Source: Paenibacillus sp. FSL K6-3182 (GTDB lineage Bacteria > Bacillota > Bacilli > Paenibacillales > Paenibacillaceae). Taken from it: a DNA stretch of 64,000 nt. Below are positions 42,984 to 51,054 of the stretch, piece by piece. The first letter of the stretch is position 1, and each line of letters begins with the position of its first letter. The stretch lies in assembly GCF_037976325.1 (NCBI RefSeq), contig NZ_CP150265.1, forward strand, positions 3,963,501 to 4,027,500, given 5' to 3'. Position numbers and translations under genes: made by a program. The notes beneath the pieces are model-generated. The model saw nothing but the letters and a program-made list of their open reading frames with translations, was not told the DNA's origin and searched no databases.

Positions 42984-44209
42984 TTGGAGTTTGTATTGCA
43001 ACGTATCGTTCTTATGATGATCGAGCGGATTTCAATAAAAAGGCTTTTTCGATTGCTGTTGGCTTAACCGTCGGCAGCTGGACTGAGCTTCCTGAAGCGC
43101 AAAAGGCGAATATGGAAAAGCATCTTGGAAAAGTATTGTCCGTTACTGTCCATGAGCCAGAAAATGCAGAGCCCGGTGAACGCTATGCCGACATTCGAAT
43201 TGCTTACCCAGACATCAACTTCAGCCGAGACCTCCCTGCTTTGCTAGTAACTGTATTCGGCAAGCTGTCCATGGACGGCAAAATCAAGCTTATGGATCTC
43301 GACGTTTCCGAAGATTTTGCATCTGCTTTCCCTGGTCCTAAGTTTGGACTAAACGGTGTTCGCGATTTGCTTGGCGTTCATGATCGTCCGCTGCTAATGA
43401 GTATTTTCAAATCGGTTGTCGGATATGATCTAGCCAATCTTCAAGATCAGTTCTATAAGCAAGCGCTTGGCGGTGTAGACTTAATCAAGGATGATGAAAT
43501 CCTATTTGAGAATCCACTTACCCCTCTTGAGAAACGTGTCGAAGCTTGTATGGATGCAGCGCGTCGCGCTGAAGCAGAGACCGGCCAAAAGCTGCTTTAT
43601 GCCGTTAACTTGACAGGGCCTACCTCAGCTCTTGCTGCGAATGCTCGAAAAGCGATTAACGCAGGCGCCAACGCACTTCTATTTAACGTTCTTGCTTATG
43701 GCTATGATGTGCTTCATGAGCTTAGCAGTGACAAATCCATTAATATCCCTATAGCAGCTCACCCTGCAATGGCTGGAGCGATGTACCCATCGCCTCATTA
43801 TGGCATTAGCGCTTCTCTTCTTCTTGGGAAGTTAATGCGTCTTGCTGGTGCCGATCTTGTGCTCTTCCCTTCACCTTACGGCTCGGTTGTTATGCCAAAA
43901 GAAGAGAATTTAGCGGTTAAGGAAGCTTTGCTTGCGCCGCTTCACGGGCTGAAAACGAGCTTCCCTGTACCATCGGCGGGCATTCATCCTGGACTGGTGC
44001 CTCTGATTCTAAAAGATTTCGGTACCGACGTGGTTGTAAACGCTGGCGGGGGTATTCATGGTCATGCCATGGGAACTGCAGCTGGCGGACAAGCATTCCG
44101 TCAAGCGATTACTGCTACACTAAATGGAGTTCCTCTTCGCAATGCCGCTGAGCAACCGGGCAATGAAGCGCTATTGGCAGCAATTGAAGCATGGGGGATC
44201 AAAGAATAA
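42980..44209 (+). CDS. mtnW: 2,3-diketo-5-methylthiopentyl-1-phosphate enolase (RuBisCO-like protein)
   Basis: Tautomerises DK-MTP-1-phosphate in methionine salvage. The 409-residue protein has the RuBisCO-like fold, with the KDDE motif carrying the carbamylated Lys and metal ligands (GVDLIKDDEILFENP, about residue 173). KFGLNGVRDLLGV and AHPAMAGAMYPSPHYG are MtnW-type; GGGIHGHAMGTAAGG is the phosphate site. The ribosome site AGGAG lies inside the end of proC. mtnX follows with a one-base overlap. Confidence 0.94.
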   Translation: MIGVCIATYRSYDDRADFNKKAFSIAVGLTVGSWTELPEAQKANMEKHLGKVLSVTVHEPENAEPGERYADIRIAYPDINFSRDLPALLVTVFGKLSMDGKIKLMDLDVSEDFASAFPGPKFGLNGVRDLLGVHDRPLLMSIFKSVVGYDLANLQDQFYKQALGGVDLIKDDEILFENPLTPLEKRVEACMDAARRAEAETGQKLLYAVNLTGPTSALAANARKAINAGANALLFNVLAYGYDVLHELSSDKSINIPIAAHPAMAGAMYPSPHYGISASLLLGKLMRLAGADLVLFPSPYGSVVMPKEENLAVKEALLAPLHGLKTSFPVPSAGIHPGLVPLILKDFGTDVVVNAGGGIHGHAMGTAAGGQAFRQAITATLNGVPLRNAAEQPGNEALLAAIEAWGIKE

Positions 44210-44892
44210 TGACTGAAATGAATACAACTAAGAAACGCATCGTGTTTTGTGATTTTGATGGAACGATTACCGTTAATGACAACATTATCGCAATTATTAA
44301 ACATTTTAATCCAGCAGGCTGGGAAAACATTGCAGAGCGAACGATTGCGCAAGAGATTTCAATTATGGATGGCGTTGGACAAATGTTCCGCCTCCTTCCT
44401 GCTTCTATGCAGAAAGAAGTTATCGATTTCAGTATTTCCAATGTACGCATTCGCGAAGGCTTCGCTGAATTTCTAAACTATTGCAAAGAGCAGCAGATTG
44501 ATTTTTTTGTAACTAGCGGCGGCATTGATTTTTTTGTTTATCCTATTCTTGAAGCTTTCGACATACCAAAAGATCATATTTATTGCAACGGCAGTGATTT
44601 CAGCGGTGAGCAAATTGAGATTTTGTGGCCAAATCCGTGTGATGCTCATTGCACCAACAACTGCGGCATGTGTAAAACAACCATTATGCGTCGCTTCCCT
44701 GAAGAGCAATTCGAACGCATCATTATTGGCGACAGCGTAACCGACTTTGAAGGCGCTAAGCTTGCTGATATCGTCTATTCCCGCTCCCACCTTACGGTGA
44801 AATGCAAGGAGCTCGGACTGCCGCATCACGAATACGAAACATTCCACGATATTATCAACACTATGAATGCTGAAAGGAAGTCAACAAAATGA
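44209..44892 (+). CDS. mtnX: 2-hydroxy-3-keto-5-methylthiopentenyl-1-phosphate phosphatase
   Basis: HAD-family phosphatase that acts after MtnW. The 227-residue protein has motif I FCDFDGTITVNDN with the nucleophilic Asp, motif II VTSGG and motif III IGDSVTDFEGAKLAD. The Cys-rich loop CDAHCTNNCGMCK is present in this family. The longer frame from 44191 is not used; ATG at 44209 shares its A with the stop of mtnW, and GGGGGAT precedes it. Confidence 0.93.
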   Translation: MTEMNTTKKRIVFCDFDGTITVNDNIIAIIKHFNPAGWENIAERTIAQEISIMDGVGQMFRLLPASMQKEVIDFSISNVRIREGFAEFLNYCKEQQIDFFVTSGGIDFFVYPILEAFDIPKDHIYCNGSDFSGEQIEILWPNPCDAHCTNNCGMCKTTIMRRFPEEQFERIIIGDSVTDFEGAKLADIVYSRSHLTVKCKELGLPHHEYETFHDIINTMNAERKSTK

Positions 44893-45542
44893 GTTTTGAG
44901 CAAATTGCTTTAGAAGACAAACAACGCGCTTTATCTGAACTTCGCGACGTTAAGGAGCTGTTCGCTTCACGCGGCTGGTTTCCTGGCACAAGTGGCAATT
45001 TATCGATCCGTGTAGGCGATTATAACCCCGATGAATTTCAATTTGCTATTACGGCAAGTGGTAAGGACAAAACGATTCATACACCAGAGGATTATTTGTT
45101 TGTTGATCAAGATGGGAAGCCATGCGAAACAACACGCTTAAAGCCATCCGCTGAAACACTGATCCATTGTGAAATTTACAAATTAACTGGGGCTGGCGCT
45201 ATTTTCCACGTGCATACCGTATTTAACAGCGTAATCTCAGAGTATTTCTGGGATCGCAAGTCTGTGCCGGTAGATGGCGTTGAGCTGATCAAAGGGTTTA
45301 ACATTTGGGACGAGGAAGCACACATTGATATTCCAATCGTTTCGAACTTTGCACATATCCCTTCTATCGTACCGGAAATAACGGAGCGTATCGTGAAAAG
45401 CATACCTGGCATCGTGCTGCGCAAGCATGGCATTTACGCTTGGGGAGCAAACGCATTTGAGGCAAAACGCCACCTTGAAGCATTTGAATTTATTTTTGAA
45501 TACGTATATCGTTTGGAATTGCTGCAGCGTGGTAAAGCTTAA
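44889..45542 (+). CDS. mtnB: Methylthioribulose-1-phosphate dehydratase
   Basis: Zinc class II aldolase-like enzyme that dehydrates MTRu-1-P, the step just before MtnW. The 217-residue protein has the zinc-binding HVHTVFNS (about 96-103) and a later His (RKHGIYAWG). GTSGNLSIR and SGKDKT are family motifs. ATGA overlap with mtnX; last gene of the unit, followed by a terminator. Confidence 0.93.
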   Translation: MSFEQIALEDKQRALSELRDVKELFASRGWFPGTSGNLSIRVGDYNPDEFQFAITASGKDKTIHTPEDYLFVDQDGKPCETTRLKPSAETLIHCEIYKLTGAGAIFHVHTVFNSVISEYFWDRKSVPVDGVELIKGFNIWDEEAHIDIPIVSNFAHIPSIVPEITERIVKSIPGIVLRKHGIYAWGANAFEAKRHLEAFEFIFEYVYRLELLQRGKA

Positions 45543-45583
45543 GCATTTTCCAGCTTGATCATTTCATTTTTTAGAAGGACTTT

Positions 45584-45636
45584 CTCCCGTTAATCAGCAT
45601 TTTTTACGTTTCAAAGTACTGATTAGCGGGAGTTTT
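45584..45636 (+). terminator. Terminator of the proBAC-mtnWXB unit
   Basis: CTCCCGTTAATCAG and CTGATTAGCGGGAG form a 14-bp stem with one G-U pair around a 21-base loop, followed by TTTT. Confidence 0.8.
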
Positions 45637-45732
45637 CCAGCTAACTTATAACCCACCTAAAAACATGTCCATCAAAATGATAACTCCTCCTGAACGATAG
45701 GCAATCCTCGCTCTTCCCTTCCCGATCAACTG

Positions 45733-46083
45733 TTATTGGATAACTGATCCTGCAGCATACTCCCGCCTTTCTCTCGACGTTTCATTAATCCAAACCATTA
45801 ACTCATTTTTGCTAATATAAAATTTCTCACCAACTTTTATGTAGGGGAACATAACGCCAGAAAAGGACCCTGCTGTAGTCAGCTGAATTTGCTCAGTATG
45901 AATGATTTGTTTAATTTCATTTTCCGATAAATGCAAATAATTTGCTGCCTCTTCTATCGTTAGCAAAGGTTTTTCCACGCTTATTGTGATGTCGGACTGT
46001 TCTTTATTAGGCACTTCGTTTTTCTCCAAAAACATACAACCCACTATATAAGATACACCTAGAATAAAGCTTGCTGCTATCAT
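45733..46083 (-). CDS. Membrane-anchored excisionase-like helix-turn-helix protein
   Basis: A 116-residue protein with one N-terminal membrane helix (MIAASFILGVSYIVGCMFL) and then a MerR/excisionase-type domain (LLTIEEAANYLHLSENEIKQIIHTEQIQL ... FPYIKVGEKFYISKNELMVWINE, about 38-100). It is not a phage gene by context: no integrase or att site is nearby. The ATG at 46083 has no ribosome site. AAGGAGG lies 27 bases further upstream, and the frame is open to ATT codons just after it, so the N-terminus may be about 9 residues longer (KIVISNGKS...). Function unknown. Confidence 0.65.
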   Translation of the reverse strand: MIAASFILGVSYIVGCMFLEKNEVPNKEQSDITISVEKPLLTIEEAANYLHLSENEIKQIIHTEQIQLTTAGSFSGVMFPYIKVGEKFYISKNELMVWINETSRERREYAAGSVIQ

Positions 46084-46140
46084 TGATTTACCGTTTGAAA
46101 TAACAATCTTCCTCCTTCGTTGTAAACACCCTCACTCTTT

Positions 46141-46776
46141 TCAACAATAAAAATAAATCTGCCCCGCCGTCTCTGATATCCGTTCGTTTTTAAAATAAAT
46201 GCCAGAAGCATCATCTATCCCATAACCCGTTGACAAGTTGGTTTTGGAGAGTGCAGCCAATAAGTTCTTTTCTTCATCCCATTTTGAGAAATGCGCACTA
46301 ATGACGCAATGATTTATTAATCCAAGACCTTTGAGAAAAAGGTGTTCATTCGCTCTGTTGTCGATGGGTGGAATTACACATACATTAGGACTAATTAAGG
46401 CGCCAGCCGAAAAACCTGCAACTGGCACGCCTTCTGTGTATAATGCTTTTATTATTGTGCCGAGCTTTGTTTCCACGATATAATCTCGATAAAGCTCAGT
46501 ATCACCGCCGCTTATAATCACTCCTGTAGCTGATTGAAGCTGTTCTAATAAATCGCTTGAAGGTGATGCATCCAAGGCGAAATATACAAACTGATCAACA
46601 TCATGAAAACCTATTTGATCGGTATATTTCGTCATGTATTCTTGCCAACCCTCTTGCTCAATAAATAAGATTACAACTTTGCTTAACCCTTTTGATGCCA
46701 GAGCTCCAAATTTTTTTGCTAAGCTTTCATTGAACGGTGCTCCACCGCCAAACATAAATAAATGTTTATCTGACAT
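46141..46776 (-). CDS. Peptidase S51 (dipeptidase E-like)
   Basis: A cytoplasmic Ser peptidase-like protein of 211 residues. The nucleophile elbow is GFSAGAL (about residue 117); ISGGDTELYRDYI and SAHFSKWDEE are family features. PepE removes N-terminal Asp dipeptides, but many S51 proteins in Bacillota are uncharacterised, so the substrate is unclear. ATG at 46776 follows AAGGAGG with ideal spacing; the frame to 46824 is not used. It is divergent from the MerR-methyltransferase gene. Confidence 0.85.
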   Translation of the reverse strand: MSDKHLFMFGGGAPFNESLAKKFGALASKGLSKVVILFIEQEGWQEYMTKYTDQIGFHDVDQFVYFALDASPSSDLLEQLQSATGVIISGGDTELYRDYIVETKLGTIIKALYTEGVPVAGFSAGALISPNVCVIPPIDNRANEHLFLKGLGLINHCVISAHFSKWDEEKNLLAALSKTNLSTGYGIDDASGIYFKNERISETAGQIYFYC

Positions 46777-46838
46777 AAATATCCTCCTTGTAGTTAATGC
46801 CTCAGCGAGATTTAATCGAATCACTTTTATCGTAACCT

Positions 46839-46862
46839 AACTATAAACTTTTTTTTAAATGT
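46839..46862. promoter_or_regulatory. Inverted repeat upstream of the peptidase S51 gene
   Basis: On the minus strand TTTATAGT and ACGATAAA match as a dyad in 7 of 8 positions around 6 bases. It lies in the intergenic region shared with the MerR-type gene, so it may be an operator. Confidence 0.35.
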
Positions 46863-46921
46863 TTTACCATATTTATCTGCTTATATGAGTAAACTCGAAA
46901 CAATTTGTTGTCTTTAACAAT

Positions 46922-46946
46922 CATGTTAAATTTCTCATTTAACATG
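46922..46946. promoter_or_regulatory. Perfect 9-bp inverted repeat, possible operator
   Basis: CATGTTAAA and TTTAACATG, separated by 7 bases, lie 20 bp upstream of the -35 box of the MerR-type gene. The shape suits a dimeric regulator. Confidence 0.5.
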
Positions 46947-46965
46947 AAAAACGGAATCTACTATA

Positions 46966-46996
46966 TTGACTTTAACGTAACGTAAACGTTCATAAT
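46966..46996 (+). promoter_or_regulatory. Promoter with 19-bp spacer and dyad (MerR-type)
   Basis: TTGACT (46966-46971), a 19-base spacer and CATAAT (46991-46996). The spacer contains an imperfect dyad with ACGT-A-ACGT at its core. An over-long spacer with a dyad is the hallmark of promoters activated by MerR-family proteins, here presumably by the product of the gene itself. Confidence 0.65.
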
Positions 46997-47016
46997 GGCA
47001 AGAGGAGGTGGCTCTA

Positions 47017-48054
47017 TTGAAGGTGCATGAAGCAGCAAAACAACTCGGTGTCACGCCGCGTACACTGCGTTTTTATGAAGAAAAAGGTCTAATTCATCCA
47101 TATAAAGCAATAGAGAACAAGTATCGCGACTATTCCATTGAGGACATCATTCGGCTCCGCTGGATCATATCGCTAAGAGAATTGGGCTTATCCGTATCTG
47201 CAATACAGGATGCTCTAAACGTGATCAATGAGCCGGACGCTTTTATTCGAAGTGTGGATGGCGCTCGAGCATTGCTGTATGAGCAATGGATCACAGCAAC
47301 AAAAGCGCTGCAAGCGCTTGATGAAACGATTTCGGCATGGCACAGAAAAGGAGCAGCTGAATTGACACAAGCAGAGCTGGCCGCTGAAGAAATTAAACAA
47401 AACCGGCTATCGCGAGCCTCTTGGAGCGATCAATGGAATTACGATGAGATAGCGATTCAGCACGGATACAAAGCACCTATCATTACACTTAGCGGTATTC
47501 TATCGGAGGAGCAATACAATATGGCACTGCTGCGAACCGTTGAATGGCTTGATCCGCGGTTTGATGAGCTTGGCTTAGAAATAGGAGCAGGTAGCGGCAA
47601 TCTCTCCAGCATGCTAGCTGCGGCCGGTACGAAGCTTACCGTTGTCGAGCAATCGACTGAAATGCTCTCGATCATAAGAGAAAGGCTCCCTGCCATTGAT
47701 GCAAAACAAGGCAATTTGCTCGCACTGCCTCTCGCACCATCCAGTTATTCTTTTATAGGCTGCAGCTTTGCTATGCATCACTTGAATCGTTCACAACAGC
47801 TTCTGGCACTAGAAGAAATGGACCGCGTTTTAATAAATGGGGGACGGCTTGTGATTACGGGGTTAATGGATGAGGACGTGGTTGACGATGATAAAATACT
47901 TTCTGAAGAGTTAGAAACAAAGCTTGTCATACCGCCTAACTGGCATCTTTCCTCTGTATCCGAACATCTGAACTGGTTCAACAAACGTGGATATTCCACT
48001 GTCATCAACCGGCTTACCCCTTATGTTGGATTACTCTACGCGATCAAACCTTAG
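47017..48054 (+). CDS. MerR-family regulator fused to a SAM-dependent methyltransferase
   Basis: A 345-residue fusion. Residues 1-70 are a MerR winged helix (KVHEAAKQLGVTPRTLRFYEEKGLIHP), and about 75-130 are its dimerisation helix. Residues about 155-345 are a class I methyltransferase (LGLEIGAGSGNLSSMLAAAG, then SFIGCSFAMHHL and GGRLVITGLMDE). In MerR proteins the C-terminal part senses the inducer, so the methyltransferase may sense SAM or its substrate, or act as an enzyme. TTG at 47017 follows AGGAGG with 8-base spacing and is preferred over GTG at 47008, which overlaps that site. Confidence 0.85.
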   Translation: MKVHEAAKQLGVTPRTLRFYEEKGLIHPYKAIENKYRDYSIEDIIRLRWIISLRELGLSVSAIQDALNVINEPDAFIRSVDGARALLYEQWITATKALQALDETISAWHRKGAAELTQAELAAEEIKQNRLSRASWSDQWNYDEIAIQHGYKAPIITLSGILSEEQYNMALLRTVEWLDPRFDELGLEIGAGSGNLSSMLAAAGTKLTVVEQSTEMLSIIRERLPAIDAKQGNLLALPLAPSSYSFIGCSFAMHHLNRSQQLLALEEMDRVLINGGRLVITGLMDEDVVDDDKILSEELETKLVIPPNWHLSSVSEHLNWFNKRGYSTVINRLTPYVGLLYAIKP

Positions 48055-48083
48055 CTATATATAATAATGTGACCCTTTTACAT

Positions 48084-48116
48084 AAAAAAAAGAGCTAAGC
48101 CGCATGGCTTAGCCTC
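48084..48116. terminator. Terminator shared by the MerR-methyltransferase gene and the dnaD-like gene
   Basis: GCTAAGCC and GGCTTAGC pair around a tetraloop, with eight A on the left that serve as a T tract for the minus strand. The dnaD stop codon lies inside the stem. Confidence 0.8.
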
Positions 48117-48789
48117 TTCCTCCACGAAATTTTTGCGCATGTGCGCGAGCCTCATCTGCATTCGTTACTCGATTGCGGCTCCACTCGATAAGTATCCGAT
48201 CAATATAACGCAAGCTAAGCTTGCCCGCAAAAACGGCTTCTTTTAGAGCAAAACGAATAATTTCGTCTGTATATCGATCATGATCAAGCCAACCTGAAAT
48301 CGTCTCGCATTCTATAGGAGATAATAAGCGTCCAAACTCTTGCTCGAATACACTGAATAAGTCCGATGACGGCGCGGCTTGCTGCTTGACTGGCTGACGC
48401 TCTGCCTTTCGCGATTCACGCTTCTGCTCCGCGGTTAACGCAGCTGCCTTAAGCAGCCAGCCTGTCCAGTTATAACGCTCTGACTGCATCCCCGTAGAAC
48501 TGTCAACGTACTCGTCAATTGTAAGAAAATCTTCTTTCATCAGCCGGCCAAGGGTTTGTCCAACTTCTCTAACACTCAGGCCCATCCGCTCAGCCAATTG
48601 CTCTGGCGTCGGGAAATCATTCATGTCCGCTTCCATATAGACCATGATTTGCAGAAGCAGCATCGCTTCTGTATCCGACAACTCCAGCTGACGGTAAGTT
48701 CGCAGCAGCATCGCCGATACATAAACGCCGCCTTCCTGCAACGCAGCAGCCATACCATGCGAGTAAGCTTTCCATATCTCGTTGTTCAC
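48109..48789 (-). CDS. dnaD: DnaD-domain replication-initiation protein
   Basis: A 226-residue DnaD-like protein. The N-terminal winged helix (LELSDTEAMLLLQIMVYMEADMNDFPTPEQLAERMGLSVREVGQTLGRLMKEDFL) is followed by a linker and the C-terminal DnaD/DnaB2 domain (FEQEFGRLLSPIECETISGWL ... LKEAVFAGKLSLRYIDRILIEWSRNRV). It takes part in primosome assembly at the origin. The GTG start at 48789 follows AGGAGG. It lies 21 bases after ackA and not next to nth, unlike in B. subtilis. Confidence 0.9.
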   Translation of the reverse strand: MNNEIWKAYSHGMAAALQEGGVYVSAMLLRTYRQLELSDTEAMLLLQIMVYMEADMNDFPTPEQLAERMGLSVREVGQTLGRLMKEDFLTIDEYVDSSTGMQSERYNWTGWLLKAAALTAEQKRESRKAERQPVKQQAAPSSDLFSVFEQEFGRLLSPIECETISGWLDHDRYTDEIIRFALKEAVFAGKLSLRYIDRILIEWSRNRVTNADEARAHAQKFRGGRG

Positions 48790-48810
48790 TGCCAGCTGCC
48801 TCCTATACGA

Positions 48811-50031
48811 CTACGCCTGTGCAGACGTATCCTTTTGCTTAACTAAGTTATACGTGTCTCTTGCAATGAGGAGCTCCTCATTCGTAGGAACAACTAAAAC
48901 TTTAATACGTGAGCTGTCCGTCGTAATCTCACGAATATCTTTGCGACGCTCTGAATTGCGCTCTTCATCTAGCTCAATACCCAAGAATGAAATGCCCTCG
49001 CATATCGCTTTGCGTAGAGCGACAGAATTTTCACCTACTCCAGCAGTGAACACAATCGTATCTACGCCGTTCATCGCCGCGGCATATGCGCCAATATATT
49101 TTCTAACTCGGTAAGCATACATGTCAAAAGCAAGCTTTGCGTTTTTGTCGCCTTCAAGCATCGCCTCTGTCACCTCGCGCATATCGCTGCTAATACCGGA
49201 AATCGCCAACATACCGCTATGTTTGTTCAGCATAGAATTAACTTCATTTAAAGTCAATTCCTCTTTATTCATAACAAATGGCACGATCGCTGGATCAATA
49301 TCTCCACTCCGGGTACCCATCATAAGACCTTCAAGTGGAGTCATTCCCATACTTGTATCAAAGGACTTGCCATTCAAAATGGCTGTACAGCTTGCACCGT
49401 TTCCAATGTGGCAAGTAATCATTTTGATTGATTCCAATGGTTTTTGCAAATACTCTGCTGCATGAGCGCTCACATAGGAATGAGACGTTCCATGAAAACC
49501 ATATCTGCGAACCTTGTGACGACGGTATAGCACAGTAGGAATTGGATATAAATACGATGTGTTCGGCATGCTTTGATGGAATGCCGTATCAAATACTACC
49601 GCTTGAGGTACATCAGGCAAATTTGTTTCTACCGCCAAAATACCCATCATATGAGCTGGGTTATGAAGCGGCGCCAAATCAAACAATCGACGAATCTCAA
49701 GCTTAACCTCTTGTGTTACAAGCACTGAACTGCTAAATGCCTCGCCGCCATGAACGATACGATGGCCAACAGCTTCGATTTCGTTCAGATTAGCGATCGC
49801 TCCGAACTCCGGGTTGGTAAGCATATTGATAACCTGTTTAACAGCAGCAACATGATCCAATATTTCACTAACTTTACGAACCTCGGGCTTGTCAACTGGT
49901 TCATGAGTAACAATCGAAGAATCCATTCCGATCCGTTCCACGCGTCCGCTTGCCAGAACTGATTCGTCACGCATGTTGTAAAGCTGATATTTTAAAGAGG
50001 AGCTTCCTGCATTAATTACGAGTACTTTCAT
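48811..50031 (-). CDS. ackA: Acetate kinase
   Basis: Interconverts acetyl phosphate and acetate with ATP. The 406-residue protein begins VLVINAGSSSLKYQLYNM and holds the catalytic-site motifs GHRIVHGGE, FDTAFHQSMP, FHGTSHSYV, GNGASCTAI and GTRSGDIDP. The ATG at 50031 lies next to the stop of the upstream dehydrogenase gene, with GGGGAT as ribosome site inside it, so hbd-ackA is an operon. This pairing points to fermentative or overflow acyl metabolism. No pta is seen. Confidence 0.96.
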   Translation of the reverse strand: MKVLVINAGSSSLKYQLYNMRDESVLASGRVERIGMDSSIVTHEPVDKPEVRKVSEILDHVAAVKQVINMLTNPEFGAIANLNEIEAVGHRIVHGGEAFSSSVLVTQEVKLEIRRLFDLAPLHNPAHMMGILAVETNLPDVPQAVVFDTAFHQSMPNTSYLYPIPTVLYRRHKVRRYGFHGTSHSYVSAHAAEYLQKPLESIKMITCHIGNGASCTAILNGKSFDTSMGMTPLEGLMMGTRSGDIDPAIVPFVMNKEELTLNEVNSMLNKHSGMLAISGISSDMREVTEAMLEGDKNAKLAFDMYAYRVRKYIGAYAAAMNGVDTIVFTAGVGENSVALRKAICEGISFLGIELDEERNSERRKDIREITTDSSRIKVLVVPTNEELLIARDTYNLVKQKDTSAQA

Positions 50032-50904
50032 TTAAATCCGATCCCCATCCGTATCATATTTGAAGAAGCCGATTCCTGATTTGGCTCCGAGATGTCCAGC
50101 GCGCACCATTTTTTTCAGCACGATCGAAGGACGATATTTCAGCTCGCCATACTCGCGGAACATTCTCTCAAGAGCTGCCAACACGGAATCAAGACCGAAA
50201 CGGTCACACATCTCGAAAGGTCCATGCTGGAAGGAGTAGCCGATACGCATTGCGCTGTCAATATCCTCAGCCGACGCGACCCCTTCCTCGAGTACATGCA
50301 AGGCTTCGTTTATAAATAAGCAAATGAGTCGTGTAGTTACGAAACCAGGAGATTCAAATACCATAACTCCTTTTTTGTGAATAACCTCTTCCACAAAATG
50401 TTTCGTACGCAAAAATGTTTCCTCTGATGTCTTAAGGCCGCGAACAATTTCCACCAGATCAATTTTGAATACTGGATAAATAAAATGCATGCCGATTACG
50501 CGGCTCGGCTGCTTCGTAAAGCTAGCTAGCTCTGTTAAGCTTAGAGTAGATGTATTGCTCGCTAAAATAACATTTGGACCGCAAATTTGATCAATCTTTT
50601 CAAATACAGCTTTTTTCAATTCCAAATCTTCAGTTATCGTTTCAATAACAAGCTCACAATCCGCTAACTTCTCGTAGCTTGTTGTCGCCTCTATTCTATT
50701 CATAATCAGCTTCTTCTCGGAATTCGTGAGCGCCCACTTCTCGATTTGTTTATCCAAGCTTACTTCAATCATTTGTTTACCATAATCTAGGCGATCATCC
50801 GAACGCTCGATAATGATAACATCCAATCCTTTGGAGGCCAGCATTTCCGCGATCCCTTGACCCATCGTGCCTACTCCTACAACTCCAACCGTTTTGATAT
50901 GCAA
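50032..50904 (-). CDS. 3-hydroxybutyryl-CoA dehydrogenase
   Basis: NAD(P)-dependent 3-hydroxyacyl-CoA dehydrogenase of the Hbd/MmgB type, 290 residues. The Rossmann motif is VGVVGVGTMGQGIAEML (about 6-22), ASNTSTLSLTELA and GMHFIYPV hold active-site residues, and the C-terminal helical domain is EALHVLEEGVASAEDID. TTG at 50904 follows AAAGGAG with 8-base spacing; the frame to 50967 has no ribosome site. The gene heads the hbd-ackA(-dnaD) cluster. Confidence 0.93.
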   Translation of the reverse strand: MHIKTVGVVGVGTMGQGIAEMLASKGLDVIIIERSDDRLDYGKQMIEVSLDKQIEKWALTNSEKKLIMNRIEATTSYEKLADCELVIETITEDLELKKAVFEKIDQICGPNVILASNTSTLSLTELASFTKQPSRVIGMHFIYPVFKIDLVEIVRGLKTSEETFLRTKHFVEEVIHKKGVMVFESPGFVTTRLICLFINEALHVLEEGVASAEDIDSAMRIGYSFQHGPFEMCDRFGLDSVLAALERMFREYGELKYRPSIVLKKMVRAGHLGAKSGIGFFKYDTDGDRI

Positions 50905-51000
50905 TGTATTAGCTCCTTTAGTGTGGGGAGAATTCTTCTTAAAACATAATAGAAGTTTTCTCTGCAAAGATAGTTCAATCTTATTATAACGAATTTCATC

Positions 51001-51032
51001 AAAAAAAGAAGGCGGACGACAACTCCGCCTTC
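51001..51032 (-). terminator. Terminator after the FtsH-like gene
   Basis: GAAGGCGGA and TCCGCCTTC pair around 7 bases; seven T follow on the minus strand. Confidence 0.88.
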
Positions 51033-51054
51033 AAATTGTAATATTGTAAACGCT

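Noticed and set aside
45733..46083. Phage excisionase
   Set aside because: No integrase, att site or other phage gene nearby, and a membrane helix precedes the HTH.
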